This document shows, piece by piece, positions 58,201 to 63,511 of a DNA stretch of 64,000 nt. The translations under genes and the position numbers were made by a program. Origin of the DNA: Enoplolaimus lenunculus (taxonomy: Eukaryota; Nematoda; Enoplea; Enoplida; Thoracostomopsidae); assembly GCA_030248215.1 (NCBI GenBank), contig JASANG010004073.1, forward strand, positions 124,001-188,000, read 5' to 3'. Under the pieces are notes generated by a model, which saw only the letters and a program-made list of their open reading frames with translations, ran no database searches and had not been told where the DNA came from. Each line of letters begins with the position of its first letter. Within the stretch, counting starts at the first letter, position 1.

Positions 58201-61200
58201 AAAAAGTTATTAGGTATAAAATAAATTTAAACTTACGAAACAATTTTTGGCCCATGTAAACATCAGGGGCGCAACGTTTTTGTGGGGGCATGCAGTAGTG
58301 TAAGCTTAAGTTTTAGACTAATGTTTTGCTTCGGATTAGACTTTAAGCTCATTCTTGTGCTTTAGGCTTACGCTTAGGAATATACCAGTGCTACTGTTTC
58401 TGCCCTGTTCTATGCAGTGTCCGAATATTTTACAGTTATTTCTTGCCATAAGCGCATGCGTTTGCAAAATTGGTGCGATAGATCTCAAAGTACAATCGTA
58501 GGTCTGACTCCGACTCTGGCAGAAAATCGACCTCAGGCTTCGGCTCTGGTAGAATTTTTGCCGGAGGTTTCCGTAACTTGGTTACTAATATATTTTCCAT
58601 AGATTTACAAAAATTGTATTCGTGTCAGTCTGGTTGCTTTTAACTTGCCGTGTACCTAAATATCATGCGTTAAATGTCATGATTGTAAAAAATAGCCTAA
58701 AACCGGAATTTTTGACAATACTTTATTAATATTCGCCAAAAATACAAAATTAAACATCATTTTAACCACCTGATTTTACATTTCCTCAGGTTTCATCTCC
58801 GACTCTGGCTTCGGCAAATTTTGTCGACCTCCGGCTGCGGGCTACAGCCAGCTCCGACGCTGCACCCTGAGTTACACCCCAAATTTCTACCCAAAACACG
58901 ATAAAATCCACTTTCTGTATTCTTCATAACAAACTATTGAATTTTTGCAAGACAGAAAATTTTCTGGTTTGCAAAATCTACACTCTCCCCAGCTGAAATA
59001 ATGAATACGCACCAGCGTTTATTTTTTGAGTAAATCGAGTAATTTTGAATTTTCTAAATTTAAAAATATATTAACATTATTTTAAAATTCAACAAAACTT
59101 ATTTTTATCCACCAACCAATTTGTTTCATACAAAACAAATCACAACTTTCACAAATTTCATTTCTCAATCAAGAATCGAACCCAGTATCTACTGATTAAA
59201 AAGTCGCTCACAACAACCACTGCGCCACACTGTAGCTAAATCTGCTGCAGTATGAAACCAATACTTTAATGTGAGTGACAGTACAATAAACTTTGAATCC
59301 AACGATACGAGTTTGCTAAACACTCAAATGTTAAGTGCAGTAACTGTTGTACAGTAAATGCAATACGTAGATGTGCTTCATAGGAGTTGAAACTGTTTAG
59401 TGTACTTACATTTCAGGGGCACCTCTTGATGCCTGTCCCAGTTGATTTTGACGTTTCGGCACCAAGTCGCTTGTGGCAGTTGAATTTTGAGCAGCGTTCG
59501 ACGTAACTTTGTATTCATTGGAATTCTGAACTGTCTTCGAATCTTCAACCTTCGTCATGGTTCGAATCTGTAAAAAATAAATTTGAACTCAACTTGAACA
59601 AGTTGTATCACTGATTGGTTGAATGAAAACTTTTGCTGTAGATTAAGCAGAAAAATTACTGTGGGTTTGGAATTAAATTGATTTAAATTATTGTGCAATT
59701 TCAACGCGAGTTGAAAAAATTATGCATCTTTCGCCGAATTGTCAAATGTTTACTGTTTTCTGTGAAAAATAGTAAAATTTTACTTAAATTAATTAGAAAA
59801 TGTACGTCTTTGTAACTAAAATTATCTGCGGCGTAGTCAAGATTTCAGTTTGGAAATGGATAATTACGGCTAAAAGTTTGTGCGAACGAGCGTAGCGAAC
59901 GGGAAATAGCCTAAGCCTAAGCCTAAAAGTCAGACATTACATGTTATTCTAGTGTCTGTATAAGTTCCCTTTTCAAATCTTCACAAATTTCGGGGGGAGA
60001 TATATCCACCCCTATCACCCTTTACGCCAGTTTATACAACAATGCCGTTACAGTTGTTAGTATGTTCCTAAGCCTAAAGCTTTGCTTAAGAATGAGCGTA
60101 TACATAAATCGAAGCCTAAGCATAAGCCTAAGCAAAAAATAGCTGAAAAGTTAAAGCTTACTCTATTGCATCATCGCAGAAAAACGTTCCGCTCCTGATC
60201 TTTACATGGGCCACCCTTTACAAACGCCCATGAAAGCAATGTTTTAAGCTTCTCAAAGTCAGTTTACCTTTTCGGCAAAATTCCCCTTGTTGCTGGAATA
60301 GTAGTTCGACATTTGTCCACTGCCATTAACCGTATTTCTGGCACAAATGACACTTGTTTGATCTTCAAAATCTACAGGAAGTGTAGCCAAAGGTTCATGT
60401 CTTAAAATACAAATAGCAATAATGGATTAAATTTGGGACCGTAGTCAAGGGGGGCCAGGGGACTCAACCCCCTTGAAATAATCTTGCCCTCCTCAGAAAA
60501 TTTTCTATCTTGTTATAAGTCACGGAAACTCTTGTACGCCCCTGTTGAAAAATTGTTAGCCTCCCCTAGCAAGGTGAGCCGGCTATGGGCCTGATTAAAC
60601 TGCAGCCGCGTTTGCCAGATTATTCCAGTTTCAAAGCATGTTTTGAACTCTGTTTTTAAACAATTTGAAATTTACACCATTTCGGCTGTTATAGACTTTC
60701 CCTCCACAGGCTTAGGCTTACGCTTAGGCTTTACGATTAGGTTTAGAAGACGACTCACTCAGCATAAACCTAAACCGTTTCCTTCGTCCAAGCTTTTACA
60801 TCATCTTAAGCCTAAGCCTAAACCTTAACCTTAAATGCGTTTGGCAAAGCTTAAAAAGTTTAAGTGTCAAGTTTAGTACAAATGTTTTCAATTGTGTCTA
60901 GCACCTATTACCAGTTGGTGATACTCGTGGAGTCGCAGAAAAAATTAACGAAAATTGTTCCAAATTTTGGTCCAACTAAAGATCAGGAGCGGAACGTTTT
61001 TCTGTGGGACTAGAATAGAGTAAGCTTAGGCTTTAGACTAAATTTTGTTGCTTGGCTTAGGCTTAGGCTTAGGCTTAAGAATATGCTCATTCTTAAATCT
61101 TTTAGGCTTAGGCTTAGGCTTAGGCTTAGACTTAGGCTTACGGATATGTTTATAATACTGTTCCGCCTATGTTCTTTACATTGACCCAAATTTTAAACCT

Positions 61201-61380
61201 GGCCATTCAGCGCTTCTCAACACTACAAGACCTATTGTCAACTGGCGATAGACGCTAAACATCAACACAGGCCTAAGGGTGAGATACTTACTCAGGAATT
61301 GGCTCAGGGATGAATTGAATATCGACGGTATGACGGCGATGCTTATGGAACTTTTGATGTTGCATAAGCAAGCATTTCAT
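29345..61380 (-). CDS. Very large gene for a disordered Q/S/T/N-rich protein (composite exon series)
   Basis: Exons in transcript order: 61292-61380 (start), 60268-60400, 59410-59567, 46381-46613, about 37513-37646, 35824-36119 (or 36132), 34249-34345, 33726-33980, 31531-33206, 29345-29517 (stop). Splice sites are consensus or near-consensus. Phases agree within the 5' block (2, 0, 2) and the 3' block (1, 2, 2, 1). The 46381 exon ends in phase 1, which does not fit the 37513 exon as drawn, so at least one exon between 37.6 and 46.4 kb is missing, or there are two genes. The protein, about 1,100 residues, is Ser/Thr/Asn/Gln-rich with a polyQ block and no membrane segment or recognised domain. 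Conserved-looking patches include VWNQAYGPQTTNSLLIMEPD and RRHTVDIQFIPEPIPE. Introns reach about 13 kb and are packed with MITEs. A scaffold or RNA/cytoskeleton role is conceivable but not shown. Confidence 0.55.
29551..31400. repeat. 117-bp tandem repeat, about 16 copies, intronic
   Basis: The word ACTCCTGTGATGCGCGGGCTG recurs every 117 bp from 29566 to 31321, which is 16 copies. They are virtually identical; the one variant seen is in the fourth (GTTTCAAAAA at about 29949). Because 117 is a multiple of 3 and one unit lacks a stop, a frame stays open through the whole array on the minus strand. The splice sites at 31531/31530 and 29518/29517, with matching phase, place the array inside an intron. 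Confidence 0.85.
31531..33206 (-). CDS. Main 1.7-kb exon of the large gene, with polyQ
   Basis: Acceptor AATTTTAG|A; the exon starts LRKSTDNLAVSPAEQLSDLKR and ends HRRNGQ with donor CAAG|GTAAAT. It encodes about 558 residues with long S/T/N-rich then Q/R/E-rich tracts and a QQQQQQQRQQQQRQQQQ block at about 31.85 kb. Q is encoded by CAA and CAG mixed, so the tract is interrupted at DNA level. The polar composition indicates intrinsic disorder. Confidence 0.8.
33726..33980 (-). CDS. Exon of the large gene (SSLTNYFDTPRSN..)
   Basis: Acceptor GTTTTTTTAG|C and donor TCAAG|GTAAGG. It encodes SSLTNYFDTPRSNATPRRER.. to ..NIDFRQLADLRS. Phases 2/2 fit both neighbours. Confidence 0.7.
34249..34345 (-). 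CDS. Exon of the large gene (DENNKIEQYVRRDN..)
   Basis: Acceptor ACATTTCAG|AA and donor GGACG|GTACTA. It encodes EDENNKIEQYVRRDNSNVTP.. and joins its neighbours in phase 1 and phase 2. Confidence 0.65.
34648..34850. repeat. Decayed TTAGGC-type repeat in intron
   Basis: TTAGGCTATAGGCTCAAGCTTAGGC and similar words form a strongly degraded hexamer tract without clear termini. The remaining intron sequence 34346-35370 shows nothing else. Confidence 0.4.
35373..35665. mobile_element. Palindromic MITE with TGCATGATACAA ends
   Basis: The left half (TGCATGATACAAAAGTGTGC, TTGGCCGACCCCC) and right half (GGGGGTAGGCCAAAAACGC, ATACTCTTGTAT) are inverted. Sister copies are at 43409-43703 and 54946-55252. 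It lies in an intron of the large gene. Confidence 0.7.
35824..36132 (-). CDS. Exon of the large gene (VWNQAYGPQTTN..)
   Basis: The donor is GAAGACG|GTAGTT. The acceptor is either CATTTCAG|CC (edge 36132, phase 1) or ACTTAG|G (edge 36119, phase 2). The second fits the phase of the 37513 exon. It encodes ..PASPTPNEPINPITYISTA.., then MSVGSFDEAASSSPVVKLRT and PATVWNQAYGPQTTNSLLIM. Confidence 0.7.
36436..36695 (+). repeat. tRNA-like repeat, diverged
   Basis: Words shared with the 10270 and 25571 elements (CAATATGCACATACTATGCGCAGTG) and a B-box-like CTGGGTTCGATTTTG point to an old copy of the same tRNA-cored family. Confidence 0.4.
37513..37646 (-). CDS. Exon of the large gene, 5' edge unresolved
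   Basis: Donor GTTAAG|GTATGA. The open frame ATKSYLSQLATGTSQTTIAV.. to ..TTTGMQTDFEWLL has the composition of neighbouring exons. An in-frame ATG lies at 37646, but no acceptor of the phase required by the 46381 exon is visible, so the upstream edge is uncertain. It might be an alternative first exon. Confidence 0.45.
38520..38575. repeat. hAT-type MITE fragment (..GGCTACAGGCCCG)
   Basis: The end CCCTTGGCTACAGGCCCG matches the terminus of elements at 60434 and 62931. The rest of 37650-38830 shows no recognised feature. Confidence 0.4.
38835..39117 (-). mobile_element. TTAA-flanked piggyBac-type MITE with tRNA-like core
   Basis: TTAA|CCCTTTCTCACATGA at the left and CAATGTGAGAAGGGG|TTAA at the right are inverted ends within TTAA duplications, the piggyBac signature. 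On the minus strand the interior holds CAGCTGAGTGGTGATGG (A-box-like) and GGAGTTCGAATCCTAG, a near-perfect B box. Confidence 0.7.
39193..39381 (-). mobile_element. Family A MITE
   Basis: The ends GGCCAATGTAAAGAACAGGG and CGCCCCTGATCTTTACACGG are inverted. The hexamer body reads CCTAAG on the plus strand. 39382-40938 shows no recognised gene or full element. Confidence 0.7.
40939..41127 (+). mobile_element. Family B MITE with perfect 8-bp TSD
   Basis: The ends GGCCCGTGTTACTTTAAGGG and CCCCTTAAAGTAACATTGGCC are inverted. The flanks CAAATATC (40931-40938 and 41128-41135) are identical. The body is TTAGGC with GTCTATAAAAGAG and ACGCTTAATCTACTG landmarks. Confidence 0.8.
41580..42267. mobile_element. 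MITE with AGGGTGGC ends around a minisatellite
   Basis: AGGGTGGCAATATAATTTTG at the left and ACAAGAATAACGCCACCCT at the right are inverted in their outer bases. Both arms carry CCGTCCGTC / GACGGACGG inside. A similar inverted arrangement with GACGG words is at 52411-52549. Confidence 0.5.
41612..42150 (+). repeat. TCCGTC minisatellite
   Basis: About 540 bp of hexamer/12-mer units (TCCGTCTCCG, TCCATCCGTCGC, TCACAATCCG) in higher-order blocks of roughly 60-70 bp. The unit is a multiple of 3, so a P/S/V/R-rich frame stays open; no start context or splice site supports translation. Confidence 0.75.
42268..42835. other. Gene-free stretch
   Basis: No gene, SINE or inverted-repeat element was recognised here. 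Confidence 0.4.
42836..43049. repeat. A-tract of about 210 bp with sparse C/T interruptions
   Basis: The sequence is over 90% A, broken mainly by single C. Phe-rich frames on the minus strand are products of this tract. It may be an amplified poly(A) tail or an assembly artefact. Confidence 0.85.
43087..43352. mobile_element. CAGTGGCGGATCC-family MITE, diverged
   Basis: It has GACGCGGATGCAAAAATTTC, two AAAAATTGTAAGGTAGGGAC blocks and CTTCGCTAGTGG at the right. It belongs with the clearer copies at 53578 and 62291. Confidence 0.55.
43409..43703. mobile_element. Palindromic TGCATGATACAA MITE
   Basis: The ends GTGCATGATACAAGTGTGTG and ATACTCTTGTATCATGCA are inverted, with TTGGTCGGCCCCCC / GTGTCGGTCAAAAACGC inside. 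Same family as 35373-35665. Confidence 0.7.
43747..43905. repeat. CAGTGGCGGATCC-family fragment
   Basis: GGCAAAAGTTATGAAACACAA and CTGGATCCGCTAGTGG identify the family; the left end is missing. Confidence 0.45.
44153..44337 (-). mobile_element. Family A MITE
   Basis: GCCAATATATAGAACACGAG and CGCCCCTGATCCTTTACACG are inverted ends. Flanks GAAATTTT and GCAATTTT match at 7 of 8. Confidence 0.65.
44647..44838. repeat. CAGTGGCGGATCC-family MITE, diverged
   Basis: AGGCGGATCCGGAAATTTATG at the left and TTCTGGATCCGCTAGTG at the right are inverted; the interior shares 'gggaatttacattttgt'. Confidence 0.5.
44939..45074. mobile_element. CACTGCAAAAA-family MITE, short copy
   Basis: ACTGCAAAAAACGGTGAG and CACCATTTTTTGCAAT are inverted ends. 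The interior has the same GAGTCGAATTTGACTC words as 6210 and 6984. Length 136 bp against 208. Confidence 0.6.
45414..45784. mobile_element. CAGGGTGTAACCGG-ended MITE (hAT-like)
   Basis: The left end CAGGGTGTAACCGGATA and right end CGTTTTACACCCTG are inverted in the outer 10 bases. Flanks ACTGTCTG and ACTGTTAC share the first five bases. Related to the AGGGTRCAACCGGAGGT elements at 23-24 kb. Confidence 0.5.
46381..46613 (-). CDS. Exon of the large gene (NATKSAIQYTTITDK..)
   Basis: Acceptor ATTTCAG|A and donor ACAA|GTAAGT. It encodes SNATKSAIQYTTITDKLTNY.. to ..ARLPGEVDLVNNDST. It joins the 59410 exon in phase 2. It ends in phase 1; its true downstream partner is not identified. Confidence 0.65.
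46978..47052. repeat. AAATA microsatellite
   Basis: Runs of AAATAAATAAATAAATGAATA. A short TTAGGC-type fragment precedes it at 46733-46800. Confidence 0.75.
47231..47453 (+). mobile_element. Family B MITE with near-perfect TSD
   Basis: The ends GGCCCATGTTACTTTTAGGG and CCCCTAAAAGTAACATTGGCC are inverted. Flanks AAAATACT and AAAATAAT match at 7 of 8. Confidence 0.75.
47917..47990 (-). repeat. Family A fragment
   Basis: GGCCAACGTAAAGAACAGGG, GCGGAACAGTATTACAAGC and two CCTAAG hexamers; the rest of the element is missing. Confidence 0.55.
48048..48261 (-). mobile_element. Family A MITE with near-perfect TSD
   Basis: GGCCAATGTAAAGAACAGG and CCTTATCTTTACATGGGCC are inverted ends. Flanks GAAATGTT and AAAATGTT match at 7 of 8. 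Length 214 bp, nearly the same as the copies at 4269 and 60969. Confidence 0.75.
48331..48475 (+). mobile_element. Family B MITE
   Basis: GGCCACGTTACTAAAGACGC and CGCCCCTAAAAGTAACAATGGCC ends with a short hexamer body and the ACGCTTAATCTACTG landmark. Confidence 0.65.
48811..48970 (-). mobile_element. Family A variant (GGCCCATGTATAGAACAGGG ends)
   Basis: GGCCCATGTATAGAACAGGG and CCCTGTTCTATACATGGGCC form a perfect 20-bp inverted pair around a CCTAAG body. The same variant is at 55793-55986. Confidence 0.75.
48971..49065 (+). repeat. Family A fragment abutting the previous element
   Basis: CCTATGTAAAAATTGGGGGCGG, GCAGGACTGCAATAGAG, AAGCTTAAGCTTTAGCC and two hexamers; the right half is missing. 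Confidence 0.5.
49254..49442 (+). mobile_element. Family B MITE
   Basis: GCCCATGACATTTTTAGGGG and CACCCCTAAAAGTAACATGG ends; TTAGGC body with CTTTTGCAACGC and TACGCTTAATCTACTG. Confidence 0.65.
49680..49877 (-). repeat. tRNA-derived SINE
   Basis: On the minus strand GGCCGCGTGGTGTAATGTGC (A box) and CAGAGGTTCGATTCCTGGC (B box) are both well preserved. A non-tRNA tail (CATATGTTTCGGAGAAAT..) follows. The tRNA-like cloverleaf is complete enough that a tRNA-pseudogene origin is clear; the family differs from that at 5640. Confidence 0.6.
50948..51262 (+). mobile_element. Family B MITE with tripled internal block
   Basis: GGCTCATGTTACTTTAAGGG start and the ATCTACTGTTACGCC end. Inside, the 'taggAACACATTTTTGCAACGC' block occurs about four times where other copies have one or two. 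Confidence 0.65.
51538..51709 (+). mobile_element. Family A MITE lacking the left terminus
   Basis: CGTTTTTCTGTGGGACTAG, a TTAGGC body with CTCATTCTTACGC, and ATACTGTTTCGCCCCGGTTC. Confidence 0.6.
52136..52262. repeat. TA dinucleotide microsatellite
   Basis: A run of about 90 bp of pure (AT)n flanked by ATAAATATATTATA-type degenerate copies. Confidence 0.9.
52411..52549. mobile_element. Short palindromic MITE, GC-rich core
   Basis: ATTGCGTTATACTTTCGCTG and its inverted counterpart ..AATTATACCGCAAT flank GTGCGTCACCCAT / ATGGGTGACGCAC. The sequence can fold as a near-complete hairpin. Its arms resemble those of the element at 41580. Confidence 0.55.
52758..52941 (+). mobile_element. Family B MITE with perfect 8-bp TSD
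   Basis: CCCATGTTACTTTAAGGGGC and CTCTTAAAGTAAGATTAGCC ends. The flanks CAAATTAA (52750-52757 and 52942-52949) are identical. Confidence 0.75.
53578..53815. mobile_element. hAT-type MITE (CAGTGGCGGATCC ends)
   Basis: CAGTGGCGGATCCAAAAATT and GTGGATCCGCTAGTG are inverted ends of a class common in invertebrate hAT elements. The interior repeats AAAAATTGTAAGGTAGGGA / ACCTTACCATTTTA. 53820-54940 shows no gene; a lone CAGTGGCGGATCCAGGG end is at 53960. Confidence 0.7.
54946..55252. mobile_element. Palindromic TGCATGATACAA MITE
   Basis: GATGCATACTTTAACAAGAG..GCAACTGGATACATT and CACACTCTTGTATCATGCA are the inverted ends, with TTTGGCCTAGCC / GGGGGTCGGCCAAAA inside. Third copy of the 35373 family. 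55253-55790 is AT-rich and gene-free. Confidence 0.65.
55793..55986 (-). mobile_element. Family A variant with near-perfect TSD
   Basis: GGCCCATATATAGAACAGGG and CCCTGTTCTATACATAGGCC ends. Flanks GCCCGAAC and ACCCGAAC match at 7 of 8. Same variant as 48811-48970. Confidence 0.75.
55995..56150 (+). mobile_element. Family B MITE adjoining family A
   Basis: AGTCCATGTTCGTTTTAGGG, GTCCCGGTTTCTGGT and a TTAGGC-derived body begin directly after the right target duplication of the preceding element. The right end is lost. Confidence 0.5.
56322..57042. repeat. Two CACTGTAAATTCCA-family MITE parts
   Basis: A left end CACTGTAAATTCCACTGAGT (56325) with AACTCAAG words to 56475, about 330 bp of other sequence, then GATTTCAGTGAGTATTGATT to GAATTTACAGTGTGC (56808-57042). 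Either one split element or two neighbours. Confidence 0.55.
57487..57950. repeat. TGTCTTGAAATTTCAAGAC repeat, uninterrupted copy
   Basis: It matches the two halves around 13.2-14.2 kb, including GTCTTGAAATTTCAAGACTC at the left and 'cttaaatttcagacattaag' near the right. 57951-58248 shows nothing. Confidence 0.5.
58249..58422 (+). mobile_element. Family A MITE
   Basis: GGCCCATGTAAACATCAGGG start, AAGCTTAAGTTTTAGACTAA, a reduced hexamer body and TGCCCTGTTCTATGCAGTGTCC end. Confidence 0.65.
58480..58875. repeat. CAGGGTG/CCGGAG-type MITE
   Basis: Repeated 'ctccgactctggc', 'cctcaggcttcggc' words and the right end GACGCTGCACCCTGAG match the AGGGTGCAACCGGAG family in reverse orientation; the left end is unclear. 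Confidence 0.45.
59167..59240 (-). repeat. tRNA-derived SINE fragment
   Basis: On the minus strand ACAGTGTGGCGCAGTGGTTG (A box) and ACTGGGTTCGATTCTTG (B box) are spaced as in a tRNA. It is in an intron of the large gene. Confidence 0.55.
59410..59567 (-). CDS. Exon of the large gene (IRTMTKVEDSKTVQN..)
   Basis: Acceptor TTTTTTACAG|ATT and donor GAAAT|GTAAGT. It encodes IRTMTKVEDSKTVQNSNEYK.. to ..GQASRGAPE. Phase 0 on the left and phase 2 on the right fit the exons at 60268 and 46381. An internal ATG (third codon after the acceptor) could also serve as a start. Confidence 0.7.
60025..60212 (-). mobile_element. Family A MITE with perfect 8-bp TSD
   Basis: The left end is eroded (GCCAGTTTATACAACAATG); the right end CGCTCCTGATCTTTACATGGGCC is clear. 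The flanks ACCCTTTA (60017-60024 and 60213-60220) are identical. It lies next to an exon of the large gene. Confidence 0.75.
60268..60400 (-). CDS. Exon of the large gene (HEPLATLPVDFED..)
   Basis: Acceptor TATTTTAAG|A and donor GAAAAG|GTAAAC. It encodes HEPLATLPVDFEDQTSVICA.. to ..SNKGNFAEK. Phases 2 and 0 fit its neighbours. Confidence 0.65.
60434..60593. mobile_element. hAT-type MITE (CAGGCCCATAGCC end)
   Basis: TGGGACCGTAGTCAAGGGGG at the left and TGAGCCGGCTATGGGCCTG at the right are inverted. Flanks ATTAAATT and ATTAAACT match at 7 of 8, as expected for hAT. A relative is at 62931-63083. Confidence 0.65.
60969..61186 (+). mobile_element. Family A MITE with perfect 8-bp TSD
   Basis: GGTCCAACTAAAGATCAGGA and TATGTTCTTTACATTGACC ends; full interior with nine or more TTAGGC hexamers. 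The flanks CAAATTTT (60961-60968 and 61187-61194) are identical. Length 218 bp, the same as 4269-4486. Confidence 0.8.
61292..61380 (-). CDS. Probable first coding exon of the large gene
   Basis: Donor CCTGA|GTAAGT. In-frame ATGs at 61380 and 61365 give MKCLLMQHQKFHKHRRHTVD.. or MQHQKFH.., then IQFIPEPIPE. The frame upstream has no strong acceptor, so a start here is the simplest reading; further 5' exons are possible. Confidence 0.5.
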
Positions 61381-61434
61381 AATTTCAAACAAATAAATCT
61401 TCTTTATTTTATTTTTATTAAAAAATTGAACTGG

Positions 61435-61692
61435 AACCCTGTAAATTTCAGTGAGTTGATCAATCAACTCAGAGAGAGAGAATTTGTTGTTTTTTTGGTC
61501 ACTTCTGACTTAATAGCACTAAATGTTAACTCAATTTGATCTTATTTGATTCCGGGTGAGTTGATTAATTAACTCAGAATGCGTTAAACCAATTCAGAAT
61601 TCGAAGTTCTGAAAGATCTAATCGAGAGCTCAAGCTTCTAAGTGGATTCCACTCATTCTGAGTTAAAATCAACTCGCTGGAATTTACAGTGA
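61435..61692. mobile_element. CACTGTAAATTCCA-family MITE
   Basis: CCTGTAAATTTCAGTGAGTTG and AACTCGCTGGAATTTACAGT are inverted ends, with TCAGAATGCGTT and ATTCTGAGTT words inside. It lies just upstream of the probable first exon of the large gene. Confidence 0.6.
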
Positions 61693-61774
61693 AAATGATT
61701 GTCCTTAACCAATTTTTGCTGTACATTGTAGTCCATATATTCGTGTTATTCATGTGTAGTATAGGTACGTATGT

Positions 61775-62000
61775 TGCATGGATTAGTGGCAGAGCGCCCT
61801 GTCAGTGGCGGAGCAAACAGGGTTGGAGGCTCCGTTCAAACTCCAGAGCGGGGGCCCCCAAACTTGTGGGCGAAGCGAGCGCGAAGCCAGACGCATTTTA
61901 AAACTTCGGCGGTTTTTGTTTCAATCGGTCAGGGTGGGGGGCCCTTTAGGGGTGCCCCCCAAATGGGAGTATGAGGGGTAGCTGCTCCGGCTCTGCTGAA
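61775..62000. repeat. Dispersed GC-rich repeat
   Basis: GTCAGTGGCGGAGCAAACAGG and 'gcgaagcgagcgcgaagccagacgc', then GGGGGCCC..GGGGTGCCCCCC. A related GCGAGCGAAGCGAGCAAG..CCAGACGC block is at 46200-46330. Ends not determined. Confidence 0.4.
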
Positions 62001-62139
62001 ATTTAAGTATTGACCGATGTGTTCCAGGTTTTTGTTTGACTATGGCTAAACAGGAACCTATCAATTTGTACACTGAAAAACATTTGAATGCTAAATAAGC
62101 TTAATAAAGTCAGTGTTGTAAATGGTGAAAAGGTGGGAT

Positions 62140-62270
62140 ACGGTTTCTGACAAAACCATTTTTGTTTACACCGGGAGTTCGAATCCCGATCTGGATGCTG
62201 GCCTTTGGCAGTCTTTAAAATTAAAAACGTCCGAGTTTCCATCCCCATCGATTCCATCTCAGCGTAGGTG
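62140..62270 (+). repeat. tRNA-like B-box fragment
   Basis: CCGGGAGTTCGAATCCCGATC is a good T-arm/B-box segment, but no matching A box or acceptor stem is seen. Probably the remains of a SINE. Confidence 0.4.
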
Positions 62271-62290
62271 CATACATATATAGGTATATA

Positions 62291-62499
62291 CAATAGCGGA
62301 TCCATAGGGAGTTTGTGTACGTCCCCCCATTAGAAATTTTTCAGTGATAAAATGGTAAAGTCCCTCTTTACAATTTTTCGTCCTCAGAAAATTTTTTGGT
62401 GATAAAATGATAACGACCGTCGTCTACCTTACAATTTTTGCATTTCATAACATTTGGCAGCCTGCCCGTCCCCGTCAACAATTTTTGGATCCGACTCTA
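62291..62499. mobile_element. hAT-type MITE with perfect 8-bp TSD
   Basis: CAATAGCGGATCCATAGG and TTTTTGGATCCGACTCTA are the inverted ends. The flanks GGTATATA (62283-62290 and 62500-62507) are identical. The interior shares AAAATGGTAAAGTCCCT and TACCTTACAATTTTTGC with 53578-53815. Confidence 0.7.
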
Positions 62500-62930
62500 G
62501 GTATATAGAGATAGATAGGTAGATAGCTATGTGCACGCATATATTGCTAAATACCTATCGCATTTCAGACCTAAATAACCAGGTCACAGAAAAAGATATC
62601 AGCTGGCAAACGTACAACGCCACCGTGTGCCCGTAGACTCAAAAAAACAAAATTGAAAATTGTCAACAGTTTAAAAATACGAAAAGAAATGAAATTTAAT
62701 TTTAAATAATTTAAAATAAATTTGAAAAAACTGTGCGGCTAAACGCTTTTGAAGTTTGCAGATTGTTTAGTGCAAAATTTGACACAAAGTAGTGCGTAGA
62801 AATGACCGGTTGTTATATTTCAACTGCAATCGCGATGCAGTAGCGATAGTCACTATCGATTATACAAAGCATGCAGTGATAATTATAAATTGGCTAAGTT
62901 CAAATTTGTGTGTATTTGCCACGGACCTGC

Positions 62931-63083
62931 AGCCAAGGGGGCCAGAGGGGACTCAGCCACCCTTGAAAACAGTTTGGTTCCATAAGAGATGGTCATCCAC
63001 GCTTGTAAGTCATTGAAAACTCTTTTATGCCCATCCGTACAAATTATTAGCCCTCCGCCGCTAGCAAAGTGAACTGGCTACTG
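62931..63083. mobile_element. hAT-type MITE, relative of 60434
   Basis: ACGGACCTGCAGCCAAGGGG at the left and AAAGTGAACTGGCTACTG at the right, with AGTCATTGAAAACTCTTTTATGCCC inside parallel to 60521-60545. 62508-62930 shows nothing else. Confidence 0.5.
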
Positions 63084-63169
63084 AAGTTTTGCCGAACAAG
63101 GGGTCACCGTTAAAATTATATCGTCAGATTTAGGCAGATCTGCAAGAACTTCAAAGCTGTCTTGTGACC

Positions 63170-63248
63170 AAACTTGCACATGCAACTTGCACATGCGAGT
63201 TGCACGTGCAAGTTCTTGCAGCAAAAACTTGCACGAGTGAATAGGGCT
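63170..63248. repeat. GTGCAAGTT / CCCTATTCA MITE end
   Basis: ACTTGCACATGCGAGTTGCA..GTGAATAGGGCTT is the right end of the family at 13616-13906; its left end is not recognised. Confidence 0.5.
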
Positions 63249-63511
63249 TTACAAATCTTAAGTGTAATTTTTTCAAATGTGTGTAGCACCTAAATCAGTT
63301 TAGCAGTAGGTTTTCGAACATGCTAAACTACATAGCTACAGGTGTTAAACTCGGCAAATGCGAATAATGACGTCATCAATTTCAAAGCTCTCGATTGGCT
63401 GAATCCTAAGAAACCACAGAGCAATCGGTAAGGTGCTACAGGTATTTGAGAAGGTGGGCATTAAAATTAAGTGACAGCTTGCAGCCTGCAAATTTAGACA
63501 TCCGTATTATG

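Noticed and set aside
3307-61186. Interstitial telomere remnants (TTAGGC)n or proof of a nematode
   Set aside because: The hexamers are degenerate, lie between fixed inverted ends with 8-bp duplications and occur in both orientations, so they belong to mobile elements.
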